Assembly: GCF_025751535.1 (NCBI RefSeq)
Contig: NZ_JAOWLC010000001.1
Location: 248,001 to 312,000 of the forward strand
Direction: 5' to 3'
Length of the DNA stretch: 64,000 bases
From: Lentibacter sp. XHP0401
Lineage (GTDB): Bacteria > Pseudomonadota > Alphaproteobacteria > Rhodobacterales > Rhodobacteraceae
The notes beneath the pieces were generated by a model. That model had not been told where the DNA came from, did not search any database, and worked only from the letters and a program-made list of their open reading frames with translations. Each line of letters opens with the position of its first letter. Position 1 is the first letter of the stretch. The position numbers and the translations under genes were made by a program. Positions 49,502-58,441 of the stretch are shown one piece after another.

Positions 49502-51256
49502 TCAGACGAGCACAGCGCCGCTGCTGCCGATTGCGTCTTTGGTCTGGGCTTCACCGAGCAGCATCTTGTTGTGTGGTTCGCCCGAGGGGATCATCGGGAA
49601 GCAGTTTTCATGCTTGGTCACGAGGCAATCAAAGATAACCGGCCCATCATAGGCGATCATTTCCTTGATAGCTTCATCAAGATCATCCGGATCATCAACG
49701 CGAATGCCTTTGGCACCAAAAGCTTCGGCCAGTTTTACAAAGTCAGGCAGAGCTTCACTCCAAGAGTGCGAATAGCGCTCACCATGCAGAAGTTCCTGCC
49801 ACTGGCGCACCATACCAAGGCGCTCGTTGTTGAGAATAAACTGTTTCACAGGCAGGCGATACTGGATTGCAGTGCCCATTTCTTGCATGTTCATCAGCCA
49901 ACTGGCCTCGCCTGCCACGTTGATAACGAGGCTGTCAGGATGCGCCATTTGCACCCCGATAGAAGCAGGGAAGCCATAACCCATGGTTCCAAGGCCGCCT
50001 GATGTCATCCAGCGGTTCGGGTCTTCAAAGCCAAGATATTGTGCAGCCCACATCTGGTGCTGGCCTACCTCGGTGCAAACATAGCGGTCGCGGCCTTTTG
50101 TGAGCGCTTCAAGGCGGGCAAGGGCGTGTTGCGGTTTGATAACCTTGCCTTTTTGTTCAAACTTGAGACAGTTAACCTTGCGCCAGTCTTCAAGCTTCGC
50201 CCACCATTTCTGTAGGCCTTGCTTGTTTGTTTTGCGCCCGCGAGCTTTCCAAACCTTTAACACATCTTCAAGAACATGCCCCACGTCGCCAACAATAGGA
50301 ATGTCGACGCGAATGACTTTGTTGATGGAAGAGGGGTCGATATCAATATGGGCTTTTTGCGAATTCGGGCTGAAGGCATCAAGGCGGCCTGTGATGCGGT
50401 CATCAAAGCGCGCACCGATATTGATCATCAGATCGCAGCCATGCATTGCCATGTTGGCCTCGTAGAGCCCGTGCATACCGAGCATCCCCAACCAGTTTTT
50501 ACCGGACGCGGGGTAAGCCCCAAGGCCCATCAGAGTGGAGGTGACGGGGAAATCTGTTCCGTCGACAAGCTCGCGCAGAAGCTGGCTTGCAGCGGGCCCC
50601 GAGTTGATCACGCCGCCACCTGTATAAAATATAGGGCGTTCCGCGTTCTCAATGGCTTCAACAAGCTCTTCGATCGATGCCATATCTCCCTTAACGGGCG
50701 GTTGGTAGCGGCTCACTTTGACTTTTTGCTTGGGCGTATAATCAGCTGCGGCAAACTGCACGTCCTTGGGAATATCAACAAGCACAGGGCCGGGACGGCC
50801 GGTTGTGGCCACATGGAAGGCTTCATGGATTGTCGCCGAAAGCGAGGCAGTGTCTTGCACGAGCCAGTTATGCTTGGTGCAGGGGCGCGTGATGCCAACG
50901 GTATCAGCTTCCTGAAAGGCGTCCGTGCCGATCATGAATGTCGGAACCTGACCTGTCAGAACAACAATTGGAATGGAATCGAGCAGTGCGTCTGTGAGGC
51001 CTGTCACAGCGTTCGTGGCGCCCGGGCCGGAAGTCACAAGCACAACACCGGGTTTTCCTGTCGAACGCGCGTAGCCTTCTGCGGCGTGAACAGCGCCTTG
51101 CTCGTGGCGGACAAGCACGTGGCGGATACCGTTTTGTTGGAACACTTCGTCATAGATCGGGAGCACAGCTCCGCCTGGGTAGCCGAAGATGACCTCCACG
51201 CCCTGATCCTTCAGGCATTCTACGATCATCTTTGCTCCGGTCATTTGACGTGACAT
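49502..51256 (-). CDS. ilvB: Acetolactate synthase large (catalytic) subunit
   Basis: This 584-residue TPP enzyme condenses pyruvate with pyruvate or 2-oxobutyrate. It has the TPP-activating glutamate in [16 protein letters not shown] near 47-62, [14 protein letters not shown] near 72-85, an FAD-binding middle domain (about 200-340), and the TPP/Mg motif [12 protein letters not shown]. The conserved GDG of the usual motif reads GEA here, which should be checked. I chose the ATG at 51256 ([10 protein letters not shown]). The leader region with promoter, leader peptide and terminator lies directly upstream. Confidence 0.95.
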   Translation of the reverse strand: MSRQMTGAKMIVECLKDQGVEVIFGYPGGAVLPIYDEVFQQNGIRHVLVRHEQGAVHAAEGYARSTGKPGVVLVTSGPGATNAVTGLTDALLDSIPIVVLTGQVPTFMIGTDAFQEADTVGITRPCTKHNWLVQDTASLSATIHEAFHVATTGRPGPVLVDIPKDVQFAAADYTPKQKVKVSRYQPPVKGDMASIEELVEAIENAERPIFYTGGGVINSGPAASQLLRELVDGTDFPVTSTLMGLGAYPASGKNWLGMLGMHGLYEANMAMHGCDLMINIGARFDDRITGRLDAFSPNSQKAHIDIDPSSINKVIRVDIPIVGDVGHVLEDVLKVWKARGRKTNKQGLQKWWAKLEDWRKVNCLKFEQKGKVIKPQHALARLEALTKGRDRYVCTEVGQHQMWAAQYLGFEDPNRWMTSGGLGTMGYGFPASIGVQMAHPDSLVINVAGEASWLMNMQEMGTAIQYRLPVKQFILNNERLGMVRQWQELLHGERYSHSWSEALPDFVKLAEAFGAKGIRVDDPDDLDEAIKEMIAYDGPVIFDCLVTKHENCFPMIPSGEPHNKMLLGEAQTKDAIGSSGAVLV

Positions 51257-51296
51257 TTCCAAGCTCCATTCCAAACTTCGTTTTACACATAAAAAA

Positions 51297-51315
51297 GCCC
51301 CCGATTTTCGGGGGC
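51297..51315 (-). terminator. Attenuator terminator upstream of ilvB
   Basis: On the minus strand an 8-bp stem (GCCCCCGA / TCGGGGGC) with a 3-base loop is followed by six T residues (51291-51296), 35 bases before the ilvB start. It is a textbook intrinsic terminator in the 5' leader. Its 5' arm shares three bases with the arm used by the competing pairing at 51313-51322. Confidence 0.88.
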
Positions 51316-51357
51316 GCATGGGGTTACCTCAGGGTGTCCGTTACCGGCCCATGCGCC
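51313..51357 (-). promoter_or_regulatory. Antiterminator pairing in the ilvB leader
   Basis: GGCGCATGGG (51357-51348 on the minus strand) is a perfect 10-base complement of CCCATGCGCC (51322-51313). The upstream arm lies inside the end of the leader peptide; the downstream arm enters the terminator stem. A ribosome stalled at the earlier Leu/Val/Ile codons would leave both arms free to pair and would weaken the terminator. Confidence 0.75.
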
Positions 51358-51388
51358 TTTTTCTCACAATGACCACTAGCTTCAACAT
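51341..51388 (-). CDS. ilvB leader peptide (15 residues, Leu/Val/Ile rich)
   Basis: The mini-gene encodes MLKLVVIVRKRRMGR and then TAA. Positions 2, 4, 5, 6, 7 and 8 are Leu, Leu, Val, Val, Ile, Val, so the three branched-chain amino acids made by the pathway are all sampled before the RNA switch. AAAAAGG lies about 10 bases before the ATG. Its end overlaps the upstream arm of the antiterminator. It is too short for ordinary gene finders, so it is probably unannotated. Confidence 0.85.
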   Translation of the reverse strand: MLKLVVIVRKRRMGR

Positions 51389-51417
51389 GCCGAGTGCCTT
51401 TTTGCTGCGTTTGCGAG

Positions 51418-51446
51418 ACATTAGATTCGTGAAACAGGGGCGTCAA
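51418..51446 (-). promoter_or_regulatory. Sigma70-type promoter of the ilv leader
   Basis: On the minus strand TTGACG (51446-51441) and TAATGT (51423-51418) are separated by exactly 17 bases, close to the housekeeping -35/-10 consensus. The expected start of transcription is about 20 bases before the leader peptide ATG. Confidence 0.75.
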
Positions 51447-51540
51447 CCGCCAAAACATGAATAATCGAACCTTGAGGGCATGTTTTTTGTTCAAAAGTTG
51501 CGTAAAGACAGGAGGTTTTGACAGAAAACCAAAAGAGATA

Positions 51541-51566
51541 TGGCGCGATTCCAAGGAATCGCGCCA
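51541..51566 (-). terminator. Hairpin after the dctP-like gene
   Basis: TGGCGCGATTCC and GGAATCGCGCCA form a perfect 12-base inverted repeat around AA, 24 bases after the TRAP binding-protein stop. The minus strand continues TATCTCTTTTGG, which is moderately U-rich. It separates this operon from the ilv promoter; the rest of 51257-51590 is the ilv leader. Confidence 0.7.
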
Positions 51567-51590
51567 TTAAAGCTCTATTTGGTTGTGCCT

Positions 51591-52628
51591 TTAGCCGCCA
51601 TGTTTCTTGATCAGGCCTTTCGCGCGCTCGACAAGAGCTGCTCCGTCAATACCCTTGCTATCCATCTCTACGATCCAGCGATCAATGACAGGCTGGGCCT
51701 TTTCTTTCCAGCGGGCCACTTCGGCATCATCCAAAGTTATGATCGCGTTGCCTGCAGCTTCGGCAATATCACGGCCGGGTTTGTCGTAGTCATACATGAC
51801 CTGAGCGGCAAACTCCGATAACTTCTGGCCGGATTCATTGTCGATTGCGGCACGTACGTCATCGGGCAGGCCTTCGTACTTGGCCTTGTTCATAACCATG
51901 ACAATCGTCGCAGTGTAGAGAGCTTCCTTGCTGCCAAACTCGGTATGATGGGTTACAAGCTGTGACAGCTTGATCGCCGGCGTGACTTCCCATGGAATGA
52001 CTGTTCCGTTGATCACGTTTTTGGAAAGCGCTTCCGGAATAGCGGGCAGGGGCATACCTACGGGTGTTGTTCCCAGTTCTTTCAAGAGATCGTTGATGAT
52101 GCGGGTCGGGCCGCGCATCTTTTTGCCTTCCATATCCTCAAGCTTGGTGACGCCAGTGTCCGTGTGCACCACTCCTGGCCCATGCACCCAAGCGCCGAGC
52201 ACTTTCACATCTTTATATTCCCCCGCCTGAAGGTCGGTTTCCACAAGCTCCTGAAAGGCCTTCGAGGTTGCAACCGGATCCGTCATCATGAACGGGAGCT
52301 CAAAAACCTCTGTCTGAGGGTAGCGCCCTGGCGTGTAGCCAACGACAACCATGATAATATCCGCAACACCATCAATGGCATGATCCATAAGTTCCGGTGG
52401 TTTTCCACCGAGCGACATTGCGTCATAGTGCTCGATTTTGAGTTTTCCGCCTGCAGCATCTTCCACCCGCGTAGCCCAAGGTTTCAGGATGTGCTTGGGA
52501 ACCGTGGCCGGCGGCGGCAGAAACTGGTGCAGACGTAGAGTGATTTCCTGTGCATTCGCGGGGGCGACCCCTAGGCTGGCGGCTACAGTCAAGGCTGCCA
52601 GCGCCGATACAAGCGTTCTTCTTTTCAT
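51591..52628 (-). CDS. dctP: TRAP transporter substrate-binding protein (DctP family), orphan
   Basis: This 345-residue exported binding protein has a clear signal peptide (LVSALAALTVAASLGVAPANA) and the DctP fold: LRLHQFLPPPATVPKHIL near 32-49, LMDHAIDGVADIIMVVVGYTPGRYP near 80-104, and the ligand-contact arginine region GKKMRGPTRIINDLLKELG near 168-186. TRAP transporters use such proteins to deliver carboxylates or related organic acids to membrane subunits DctQ/DctM, which are not in this window. It lies 32 bases after the P450 gene on the same strand, so the two share a transcript. Confidence 0.9.
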   Translation of the reverse strand: MKRRTLVSALAALTVAASLGVAPANAQEITLRLHQFLPPPATVPKHILKPWATRVEDAAGGKLKIEHYDAMSLGGKPPELMDHAIDGVADIIMVVVGYTPGRYPQTEVFELPFMMTDPVATSKAFQELVETDLQAGEYKDVKVLGAWVHGPGVVHTDTGVTKLEDMEGKKMRGPTRIINDLLKELGTTPVGMPLPAIPEALSKNVINGTVIPWEVTPAIKLSQLVTHHTEFGSKEALYTATIVMVMNKAKYEGLPDDVRAAIDNESGQKLSEFAAQVMYDYDKPGRDIAEAAGNAIITLDDAEVARWKEKAQPVIDRWIVEMDSKGIDGAALVERAKGLIKKHGG

Positions 52629-52660
52629 TTTGGTTTTCTCCCTGTTAACGCGTTTTTGAT

Positions 52661-53851
52661 TTAGTTGAGTGTGACAGGCAGGCTCATTGGCCCCCGAAAG
52701 CCGAAGCCCCAGAACTTTACAGCTTCGGTCTTGGCTAATGTCATGTTAGGAAAGTGCTCAAACAGCATCGGTAGCAAAATCTGTGCGAGCATTCGCCGAG
52801 CAATATGTGTTCCCTGACAAAAATGCGGCCCGTTTCCAAAGGCCTGATGCGGTGCTTTCGCGCGGAAAATGTTGTAACGTTCAGGAGCATCGTAGATGTC
52901 TTCGTCATGGCAAGCCGAGGCTTGAGATGTCATCACCACCGTGCCTTTCGAGATTGGAAGGCCCCGAATTTCAGTGTCTTGTGTTACCAGCCGCGAACTT
53001 ACCTGAATGGGCGCAACCCACCTGACAGCCTCCTCAAACGCTTCATTCCAAAGCGCACCTTCTTTGCATGCTTCAAGCTGTTCAGGGTCGGTCAGAAGAC
53101 CATAAAGAATGGTCAAAAGTGCATCGCGTGGCTCGTTGATCCCACCTCCGATTGCGATTTTGATGTTGGAATATATCTGCGACATCGGAATTGGGTTCTC
53201 TGCATTGACCATGGCGGAGAGGGCAGAAGCATCGGGAGATGCACGCACTCGTTCGGCGCATTTTGCGAAAAGCCTATCCATCTCGGCATTGGCTGCATCG
53301 GATTTTTCAAAAGGCTCGGGCAACCCCGCAAAATTTCCGGCACCGTCAATTAATGTCTGGCTCCAGCGGATCATGTCTTCATCGCTGGCTTCGGTGATGC
53401 CGAGAAGATGGGTGAGGCAACGCGCAGCAAACGGAGCCGCCAACTCTGTAAACAGGTCGACAGTATCCCCACGATTCAGGCGGGTGATGTAGTCCTCCGC
53501 CACAGATGTGTATATGGGCTGCCAGCAGTTTTTGATCACCTTCGGGCTAAAAGCAGGAGCCATAGCCCCGCGCTCTCGGGCGTGTTCTTCACCATCTTTA
53601 CGCATTAGGGTGTGTGCCAGAAAAGCACGTTTCATAGGCGTGAACGGGTCGTCAGAGGAGAACATCTCCCAGTTGTCTTTCACATATTTCGTATCGGCTG
53701 CTTTGGTCAGAAGAATGCGGTTAAGAACAGGAACCTGAACAACGGGCGCTTCTGAGCGCAGACGTTTGTAGATGGCATAAGGATTGCTGTGCAGGTCATT
53801 GATCTGGATGCTGTCATCAACAGGGACAGCGCGGTTCAATGTGGTAGGCAT
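52661..53851 (-). CDS. Cytochrome P450
   Basis: This 396-residue P450 has the haem-cysteine loop FGNGPHFCQGTHIARR near 340-355, the ExxR pair (EAVRWVAP near 277), and the I-helix segment IAIGGGINEPRDALLTI near 225-241. There GGGINEP replaces the common AGxDT. Bacterial enzymes of this soluble class hydroxylate terpenoids, steroids or aromatic compounds with electrons from ferredoxin. No ferredoxin gene is adjacent. I chose the ATG at 53851 (MPTTLNRAVP). It is divergent from a LysR regulator and in operon with a TRAP binding protein. Confidence 0.9.
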   Translation of the reverse strand: MPTTLNRAVPVDDSIQINDLHSNPYAIYKRLRSEAPVVQVPVLNRILLTKAADTKYVKDNWEMFSSDDPFTPMKRAFLAHTLMRKDGEEHARERGAMAPAFSPKVIKNCWQPIYTSVAEDYITRLNRGDTVDLFTELAAPFAARCLTHLLGITEASDEDMIRWSQTLIDGAGNFAGLPEPFEKSDAANAEMDRLFAKCAERVRASPDASALSAMVNAENPIPMSQIYSNIKIAIGGGINEPRDALLTILYGLLTDPEQLEACKEGALWNEAFEEAVRWVAPIQVSSRLVTQDTEIRGLPISKGTVVMTSQASACHDEDIYDAPERYNIFRAKAPHQAFGNGPHFCQGTHIARRMLAQILLPMLFEHFPNMTLAKTEAVKFWGFGFRGPMSLPVTLN

Positions 53852-53900
53852 AGTGCGCGTCTCCTCCAAGCGTGCTCTAGACGTTGAGCCTAGTGAGAGT

Positions 53901-53943
53901 ATCAATATTGATCAATCCGATGGATTTGATAGTCTCGATCAAA
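53901..53943. promoter_or_regulatory. Operator region between the P450 and LysR genes
   Basis: The divergent start region contains the 12-base palindrome ATCAATATTGAT (53901-53912), the overlapping palindrome ATTGATCAAT (53907-53916), and TTTGAT-N7-ATCAAA (53925-53943). Such clustered A/T-rich inverted repeats are typical of LysR binding at the regulator's own promoter. Confidence 0.6.
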
Positions 53944-53966
53944 CTATTTGATGGGAGAGAGACGTT

Positions 53967-54875
53967 TTGGATGTCTATTCGCTAGATTTTGCGGCCTTTC
54001 GAGTTTTGCAAAGGGTTTACGCACACAACTCCTTCTCTCGTGCCGCGGAAAGCCTTGGCATTGGCCAGTCGAGTATCAGTTATACCGTGTCACGGTTGCG
54101 CAGTGCTTTTGATGATCCGTTGTTCTTACGGCAAGGCAGCGGAATCGTGGCGACAGCACGCTGTAGCGAAATTGTTGCACGCATAATTCCAATGCTTGAA
54201 GAATACGAAGTCCTCGTTGCACCCAAGGTTTTTAACCCTGCCTTGGCACAGCTTGAGATGACGGTTTCTTGTAATTTTTATGAGCGCATCACCATCTTGC
54301 CGGAGCTTGCACGTATGCTGCGGGTTCAAGCCCCCGGAATCAGGCTTAATGTCATTCCTTCACAGGTGCGAGGGCGAGAGCAGCTCAAGCGTGGTGAATG
54401 CGACATGCTGATTGGGCCGATCAGGCTTGAGGAGCCCGGATATTATCGGCGCACACTGTTTTCGGACAGCTATGTTTGTATCATGGACCCGTCAAACCCG
54501 GTGGCACAGAGCGGCCTGACAGGTGATGTCTTTAGAAACGTGCCTCAGGTGGTGGTAAATTACGGGGGCTCTTTCAGGTCTGGTTTTCTTGTCGAAATGG
54601 ATAGGCAGGGGGGCACTCCAAATACGGTGATCGAAGTGCCGAGTCCTGCAAACCTCCCGCAAATTTTGCATAACACAGATATGATCGCGACTGTGCCACG
54701 GCAAACAGCTCTACATTTTGGCGATGATGTCGCGATTGTCGAGTGCCCGCTCCATGCTGCAGTCAAAATTGAGTTGCAATGGGCCCCGCGTACTCATGAA
54801 TCTGCCGCGCATGTCTGGCTGAGGCAGCAAATCGCCGATGCCGCAGCGCGCCATTTAAGTGGTCAAAGCCACTAG
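53967..54875 (+). CDS. LysR-family transcriptional regulator
   Basis: This 302-residue regulator has an N-terminal winged helix-turn-helix ([45 protein letters not shown], about 9-53) and a C-terminal inducer-binding domain with [25 protein letters not shown] near 145-170. It begins with TTG at 53967 after GGGAGAGAGA; no ATG in frame fits the family start. It is divergent from the P450-dctP unit and very probably controls it. The NodD/PcpR-like proportions suit an aromatic or terpenoid inducer, but that is inference. Its end abuts the convergent bpt gene. Confidence 0.9.
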   Translation: MDVYSLDFAAFRVLQRVYAHNSFSRAAESLGIGQSSISYTVSRLRSAFDDPLFLRQGSGIVATARCSEIVARIIPMLEEYEVLVAPKVFNPALAQLEMTVSCNFYERITILPELARMLRVQAPGIRLNVIPSQVRGREQLKRGECDMLIGPIRLEEPGYYRRTLFSDSYVCIMDPSNPVAQSGLTGDVFRNVPQVVVNYGGSFRSGFLVEMDRQGGTPNTVIEVPSPANLPQILHNTDMIATVPRQTALHFGDDVAIVECPLHAAVKIELQWAPRTHESAAHVWLRQQIADAAARHLSGQSH

Positions 54876-55699
54876 CGTTTTGGGCGATGGGCGGGAAGGT
54901 CGGGGAGCGAGATGTTGGCCACCTGCTCTGCAATCGGGGCGGTTGATAGCGGGTGCGTTTCAACTTCGTGTATAGCCGGATTGCCAATCGGGGACCATTC
55001 GTTTTGTTTGTAAATTTCGAGCGCTGAAAACTTGGCTTTGTACCCCATTTTCGGGCTGCCAGGAACCCAATAACCGAGATAGACATAAGGCAAGTTTCCC
55101 GAGCGCGCGATATCGACATGATCGAGGATCAGATAGGTTCCGAGTGAGTCCTGAGCACGGTCCGGGTCAAAAAAGGAGTAAACCATAGACAGGCCGTCTT
55201 GCAGAACATCTGTCAGGCTAACGGCGACCAGTGCTTTGGTGTCACGGTCAACATACTCGATCACACGAGAGCGGATTGGTGTTTCCTCAATCATCGCCGC
55301 GAATTCGAAGACATCCATATCTGCCATGCCACCGTCGGCATGCCTGCTATCAAGGTATCGGCGGAATAGGTCGTATTGTTCCTCGGTTGCCCAAGGGGAG
55401 GTGACACGGCGTTCTAGATTGGCATTTTTCTTGATGACCCGCTTTTGGCTTTTGGATGGGGCAAAGTCATTGGCAACGATGCGGGCAGACAGACAAGCTG
55501 CACAATCTGCACAGGACGGGCGGTAAAGCACGTTTTGAGAGCGCCGAAATCCTTGCTTTGAAAGCCCGTCATTCAGCTGTGCCGCGTTATCCCCTTGAAG
55601 CGCTGTAAACAGTTTACGCTCCATACGACCCTCAAGGTATGGGCAGGGTTGCGGCGCCGTCACATAGAATTGGGGCGCAAGTGGCAAAGTGTGTCGCAT
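54872..55699 (-). CDS. bpt: Aspartate/glutamate leucyltransferase (arginyl-transferase family)
   Basis: This 275-residue enzyme transfers leucine from Leu-tRNA to N-terminal Asp or Glu, marking proteins for ClpAP by the N-end rule. Motifs are [21 protein letters not shown] near 11-31, the cysteine cluster [16 protein letters not shown] near 59-74 and [33 protein letters not shown] near 185-217. Length is typical. It is convergent with the LysR gene, overlapping by 4 bases, and divergent from rarD. Confidence 0.9.
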   Translation of the reverse strand: MRHTLPLAPQFYVTAPQPCPYLEGRMERKLFTALQGDNAAQLNDGLSKQGFRRSQNVLYRPSCADCAACLSARIVANDFAPSKSQKRVIKKNANLERRVTSPWATEEQYDLFRRYLDSRHADGGMADMDVFEFAAMIEETPIRSRVIEYVDRDTKALVAVSLTDVLQDGLSMVYSFFDPDRAQDSLGTYLILDHVDIARSGNLPYVYLGYWVPGSPKMGYKAKFSALEIYKQNEWSPIGNPAIHEVETHPLSTAPIAEQVANISLPDLPAHRPKR

Positions 55700-55803
55700 T
55701 TACCAGTGTCCTGTTTGTTCCGAGTAAACGATAACAACGAGTTGAAAGTTCGCCAAGAATTGAATCAGTTTAGTCTTAATCAGTGAAGTGATGAGAACCT
55801 CCT

Positions 55804-56700
55804 ATGAAGCCTGATATGAAGCCCGAGAGCGCAAAAGGCGTTGTTGCCATGTGTATTGCCTGCCTCATTTGGGGGTTCTCCCCTCTGTATTACAAGCTTT
55901 TGGCGCATATCCCGCCACTTGAGATACTTGCACACAGAACAATCTGGTCATTTTTGATATTTTCAGTTCTCCTACTGGCGCAAAGACGAATTTCAGTTTT
56001 ACTAAGGCTTTTCGCTACATCGACCAACCTGATGATTGTTGGGCTGGCAGCACTTATGATCTCGGCAAACTGGTTTGCCTTCATTTATTCAATTCAAGTT
56101 GGCCACGCCGTAGAGGCGGCACTTGGATATTATATTTTTCCGCTTGTGGCAGTGTTACTTGGCAGGGTTGTATTTAGTGAACGGCTAAGACCTGCCCAAT
56201 GGGCTGCGGTGGCACTGGCAGCGCTTGCCGTGTCATTGCTCACCTACGGTTTGGGCGTCGCGCCGTGGATATCACTTTTTGTTGCCGTGACGTTCGGACT
56301 CTATGGCGTCGTCAAGAAACGCCTGACTGCTGGCCCAGTTGTCTCGGTGACGGGGGAAGTTGCCTTGCTTTTTCCTGTGGCACTGGCTGTGCTTGTCATT
56401 TTGCATGCCAAAGGAGAAGGACATTTCGGAACAGCGGCTTGGGAGAACGGGATGCTTGTTTTTTCGGGGATACTCACGGCAACGCCGCTCATGCTCTTTT
56501 CATACGCGACACAACGTAACCGGCTTTCAACGATCGGATTGTTGCAATACATCAACCCAACCGCGCAGTTTTTCTGTGCGGTTGTCATTTTTGGAGAGCC
56601 GTTTGGTTTCTGGCACGCTATGGCCTTTGGCCTAATCTGGGCAGGGTTGACGCTCTATTCAGTGTCTAGTTTCACTCAGGATAGAGCTTCGCGCAGATAG
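55804..56700 (+). CDS. rarD: RarD/EamA family transporter
   Basis: This 298-residue inner-membrane protein has about ten membrane helices in two EamA repeats. It starts with GVVAMCIACLIWGFSPLYYKLLAHIPPLEILAHRTIWSF (about 11-49), the RarD signature, and has SVQVGHA-type IYSIQVGHAVEAALGYYIFP near 95-114. Members export small metabolites; RarD was named for chloramphenicol sensitivity, but the substrate is unknown. Its 3' end overlaps the convergent LOG gene by 25 bases. Confidence 0.88.
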   Translation: MKPDMKPESAKGVVAMCIACLIWGFSPLYYKLLAHIPPLEILAHRTIWSFLIFSVLLLAQRRISVLLRLFATSTNLMIVGLAALMISANWFAFIYSIQVGHAVEAALGYYIFPLVAVLLGRVVFSERLRPAQWAAVALAALAVSLLTYGLGVAPWISLFVAVTFGLYGVVKKRLTAGPVVSVTGEVALLFPVALAVLVILHAKGEGHFGTAAWENGMLVFSGILTATPLMLFSYATQRNRLSTIGLLQYINPTAQFFCAVVIFGEPFGFWHAMAFGLIWAGLTLYSVSSFTQDRASRR

Positions 56701-57227
56701 TCTGTAGCTGATTTCACATCGGGTTGACAAATAAAGAGGGCTTTGAGGCTTGGATCCGCAAATCCATTTTCTACAACATGCTCTATAAGGTTGAGGAGGG
56801 GCTGCCAGTAGCCATCTACATTCAGTAGAATAATAGGCTTTGAATGAAGCTCGAGCTGTGCCCATGTCAGAACTTCAAAAAACTCGTCAAGCGAGCCCGC
56901 GCCGCCCGGTAAAACAACAATTGCATTGGCGTTCATGAACATGACCTTTTTGCGCTCATGCATGTTTTCGGTCACGACAAAGCGGCTGAGATCTCTTTTG
57001 CCGACTTCTTTCTGCATCAGATGTGTCGGAATTACACCGAAGGTTTCCCCACCTGCGCTTTGGCAGCTGCGAGCGACGCGGCCCATCAGCCCGATATCAC
57101 CAGCGCCGTAAACCAGCTGCCATTCCTCGGTTGCAATCGCCTTACCGAGGTCTTCAGCGGCAGAAGCGTAATTCGGATTCACCCCGTCACGTGAGCCGCA
57201 ATAGACACAGATAGAACGTTTTTGCAC
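56676..57227 (-). CDS. LOG family protein (nucleoside 5'-monophosphate phosphoribohydrolase-like)
   Basis: This 183-residue Rossmann-like protein has ICVYCGSRDGVNPNYASAAEDLG near 6-28, VYGAGDIGLMGRVARSC near 39-55 and the hallmark VVLPGGAGSLDEFFEVLTWAQL near 104-125. LOG enzymes split ribose 5-phosphate from adenine nucleotides, including cytokinin precursors; in bacteria the physiological role is usually unclear. The conserved PGGxGTxxE reads PGGAGSLDE here. It is divergent from the LysM gene. Confidence 0.87.
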   Translation of the reverse strand: MQKRSICVYCGSRDGVNPNYASAAEDLGKAIATEEWQLVYGAGDIGLMGRVARSCQSAGGETFGVIPTHLMQKEVGKRDLSRFVVTENMHERKKVMFMNANAIVVLPGGAGSLDEFFEVLTWAQLELHSKPIILLNVDGYWQPLLNLIEHVVENGFADPSLKALFICQPDVKSATDYLREALS

Positions 57228-57327
57228 AGGTGCACCTCGCTTTTGATCACATCTTTTGACCCGTCATAACCAAGTTGCTATGCTCCCTCAAGCCGTGCGT
57301 CAGCGGAGCCAATGCAGTGGAACGTCC

Positions 57328-58374
57328 ATGAGCAAATTTTCGAGTTTTATCACGACCAACGCAAGTGCTCTTGTCGCTTTGGGGGCAACTGTTCTCGTGC
57401 TTGCGGGGGGCGGTATGTACTTTAAGCGCAGCCTTACAAATACTGGGAGTGAGAGCGCTGCGCAATCTCCTGTAGAGTTTTCATCTGATGAGAATGTATC
57501 GGACGCAACTGACACTACGGTCCAAAGCGAGGCTCAAAAAGCGCGCGCACCAAAGTTTGATGTGGCTCGGGTCGAGCCGAACGGGCAGGCTCTTATTGCG
57601 GGCTCGGCACTTCCTGGTGAAGTTGTCGAAGTTTTGCTTGATGGTATTGTGATTGCAGAGGTGACGGCAGGTACAACGGGAGAGTTTGCTGCATTTGCCG
57701 AACTCCCCCAAAGCAAAGAGGCTCGTGTCCTGAGTTTGCGAGGAAAGTCGGGCGATCAAGACAGCCTGAACACTGTTATTGTTGCGCCTGTTTCCGCCGT
57801 AGCTCTAGAAGCCACTAGTGAAGCGACTGAAGGCGAGCCACAAGGCTCACCAGAGATGCCAGCACAAGCTATTCTCATGGCCAGCGATGAAGGTGTTGAA
57901 CTGGTGCAGCCTGTTTCGCCTGTTGTGATGAGCCAGGTTGCACTGGATGCGATCAGCTACTCGGAGAGTGGTGATGTGCAGTTGGCCGGCCGCGCGTCCA
58001 ATGACGGGTTTATAAGGGTTTATCTCGATAACAAGCCAGTGACGACTGAGCGTATTTTGAAAGACGGGAACTGGCGCACGGAACTGCCAAATGTCGACTC
58101 GGGAATTTATACCCTGCGTGTCGATGAAGTGGATGCTTCGGGGCAGGTGCAAAGCCGTGTTGAAACGCCGTTCAAAAGGGAAGAGCCAGCAATGCTCACT
58201 TCTGGTTCTGAAGTGAAGTTGGTGACGGTGCAACCCGGATCAACGCTTTGGGCGATTGCACGGGAACGTTACGGGCAGGGTGAACTCTACTTTCAGCTGT
58301 ATGAGGCCAATAAAGACCAGATACGCGATCCTGACCTAATCTACCCGGGACAGGTGTTTGATATTCCTGGCTGA
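57328..58374 (+). CDS. Exported or membrane-anchored protein with C-terminal LysM domain
   Basis: This 348-residue protein has an N-terminal hydrophobic segment (ASALVALGATVLVLAGGGMYF, about 11-31). An acidic linker and two Ig-like or carboxypeptidase-regulatory-like beta domains follow, around 75-150 (RVEPNGQALIAGSALPGEVV) and 215-290 (GDVQLAGRASNDGFIRVYLD). A C-terminal LysM module (TLWAIARERYGQGELYFQLYEANKDQI, about 303-329) would bind peptidoglycan. I chose the ATG at 57328 (MSKFSSF). The function is probably envelope-related. A palindrome separates it from the ABC exporter. Confidence 0.85.
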   Translation: MSKFSSFITTNASALVALGATVLVLAGGGMYFKRSLTNTGSESAAQSPVEFSSDENVSDATDTTVQSEAQKARAPKFDVARVEPNGQALIAGSALPGEVVEVLLDGIVIAEVTAGTTGEFAAFAELPQSKEARVLSLRGKSGDQDSLNTVIVAPVSAVALEATSEATEGEPQGSPEMPAQAILMASDEGVELVQPVSPVVMSQVALDAISYSESGDVQLAGRASNDGFIRVYLDNKPVTTERILKDGNWRTELPNVDSGIYTLRVDEVDASGQVQSRVETPFKREEPAMLTSGSEVKLVTVQPGSTLWAIARERYGQGELYFQLYEANKDQIRDPDLIYPGQVFDIPG

Positions 58375-58385
58375 GTGCGTCTGGC

Positions 58386-58399
58386 CTTTGTCGACAAAG
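58386..58399. promoter_or_regulatory. 14-base palindrome CTTTGTCGACAAAG before the Atm1-type exporter gene
   Basis: A perfect palindrome lies 11 bases after the LysM gene stop and 42 bases before the exporter ATG. It could be an operator or a short hairpin. There is no T-run, so it is not a clear terminator. Confidence 0.4.
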
Positions 58400-58441
58400 C
58401 CGCCTAAACCTGCGCTTTGAAGTTTCAAGGGCAAATTTTGC

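Noticed and set aside
50276-51253. 325-codon plus-strand frame opposite ilvB
   Set aside because: It mirrors the strongly conserved acetolactate synthase gene; the composition (many Cys, His) is typical of an antisense artefact.
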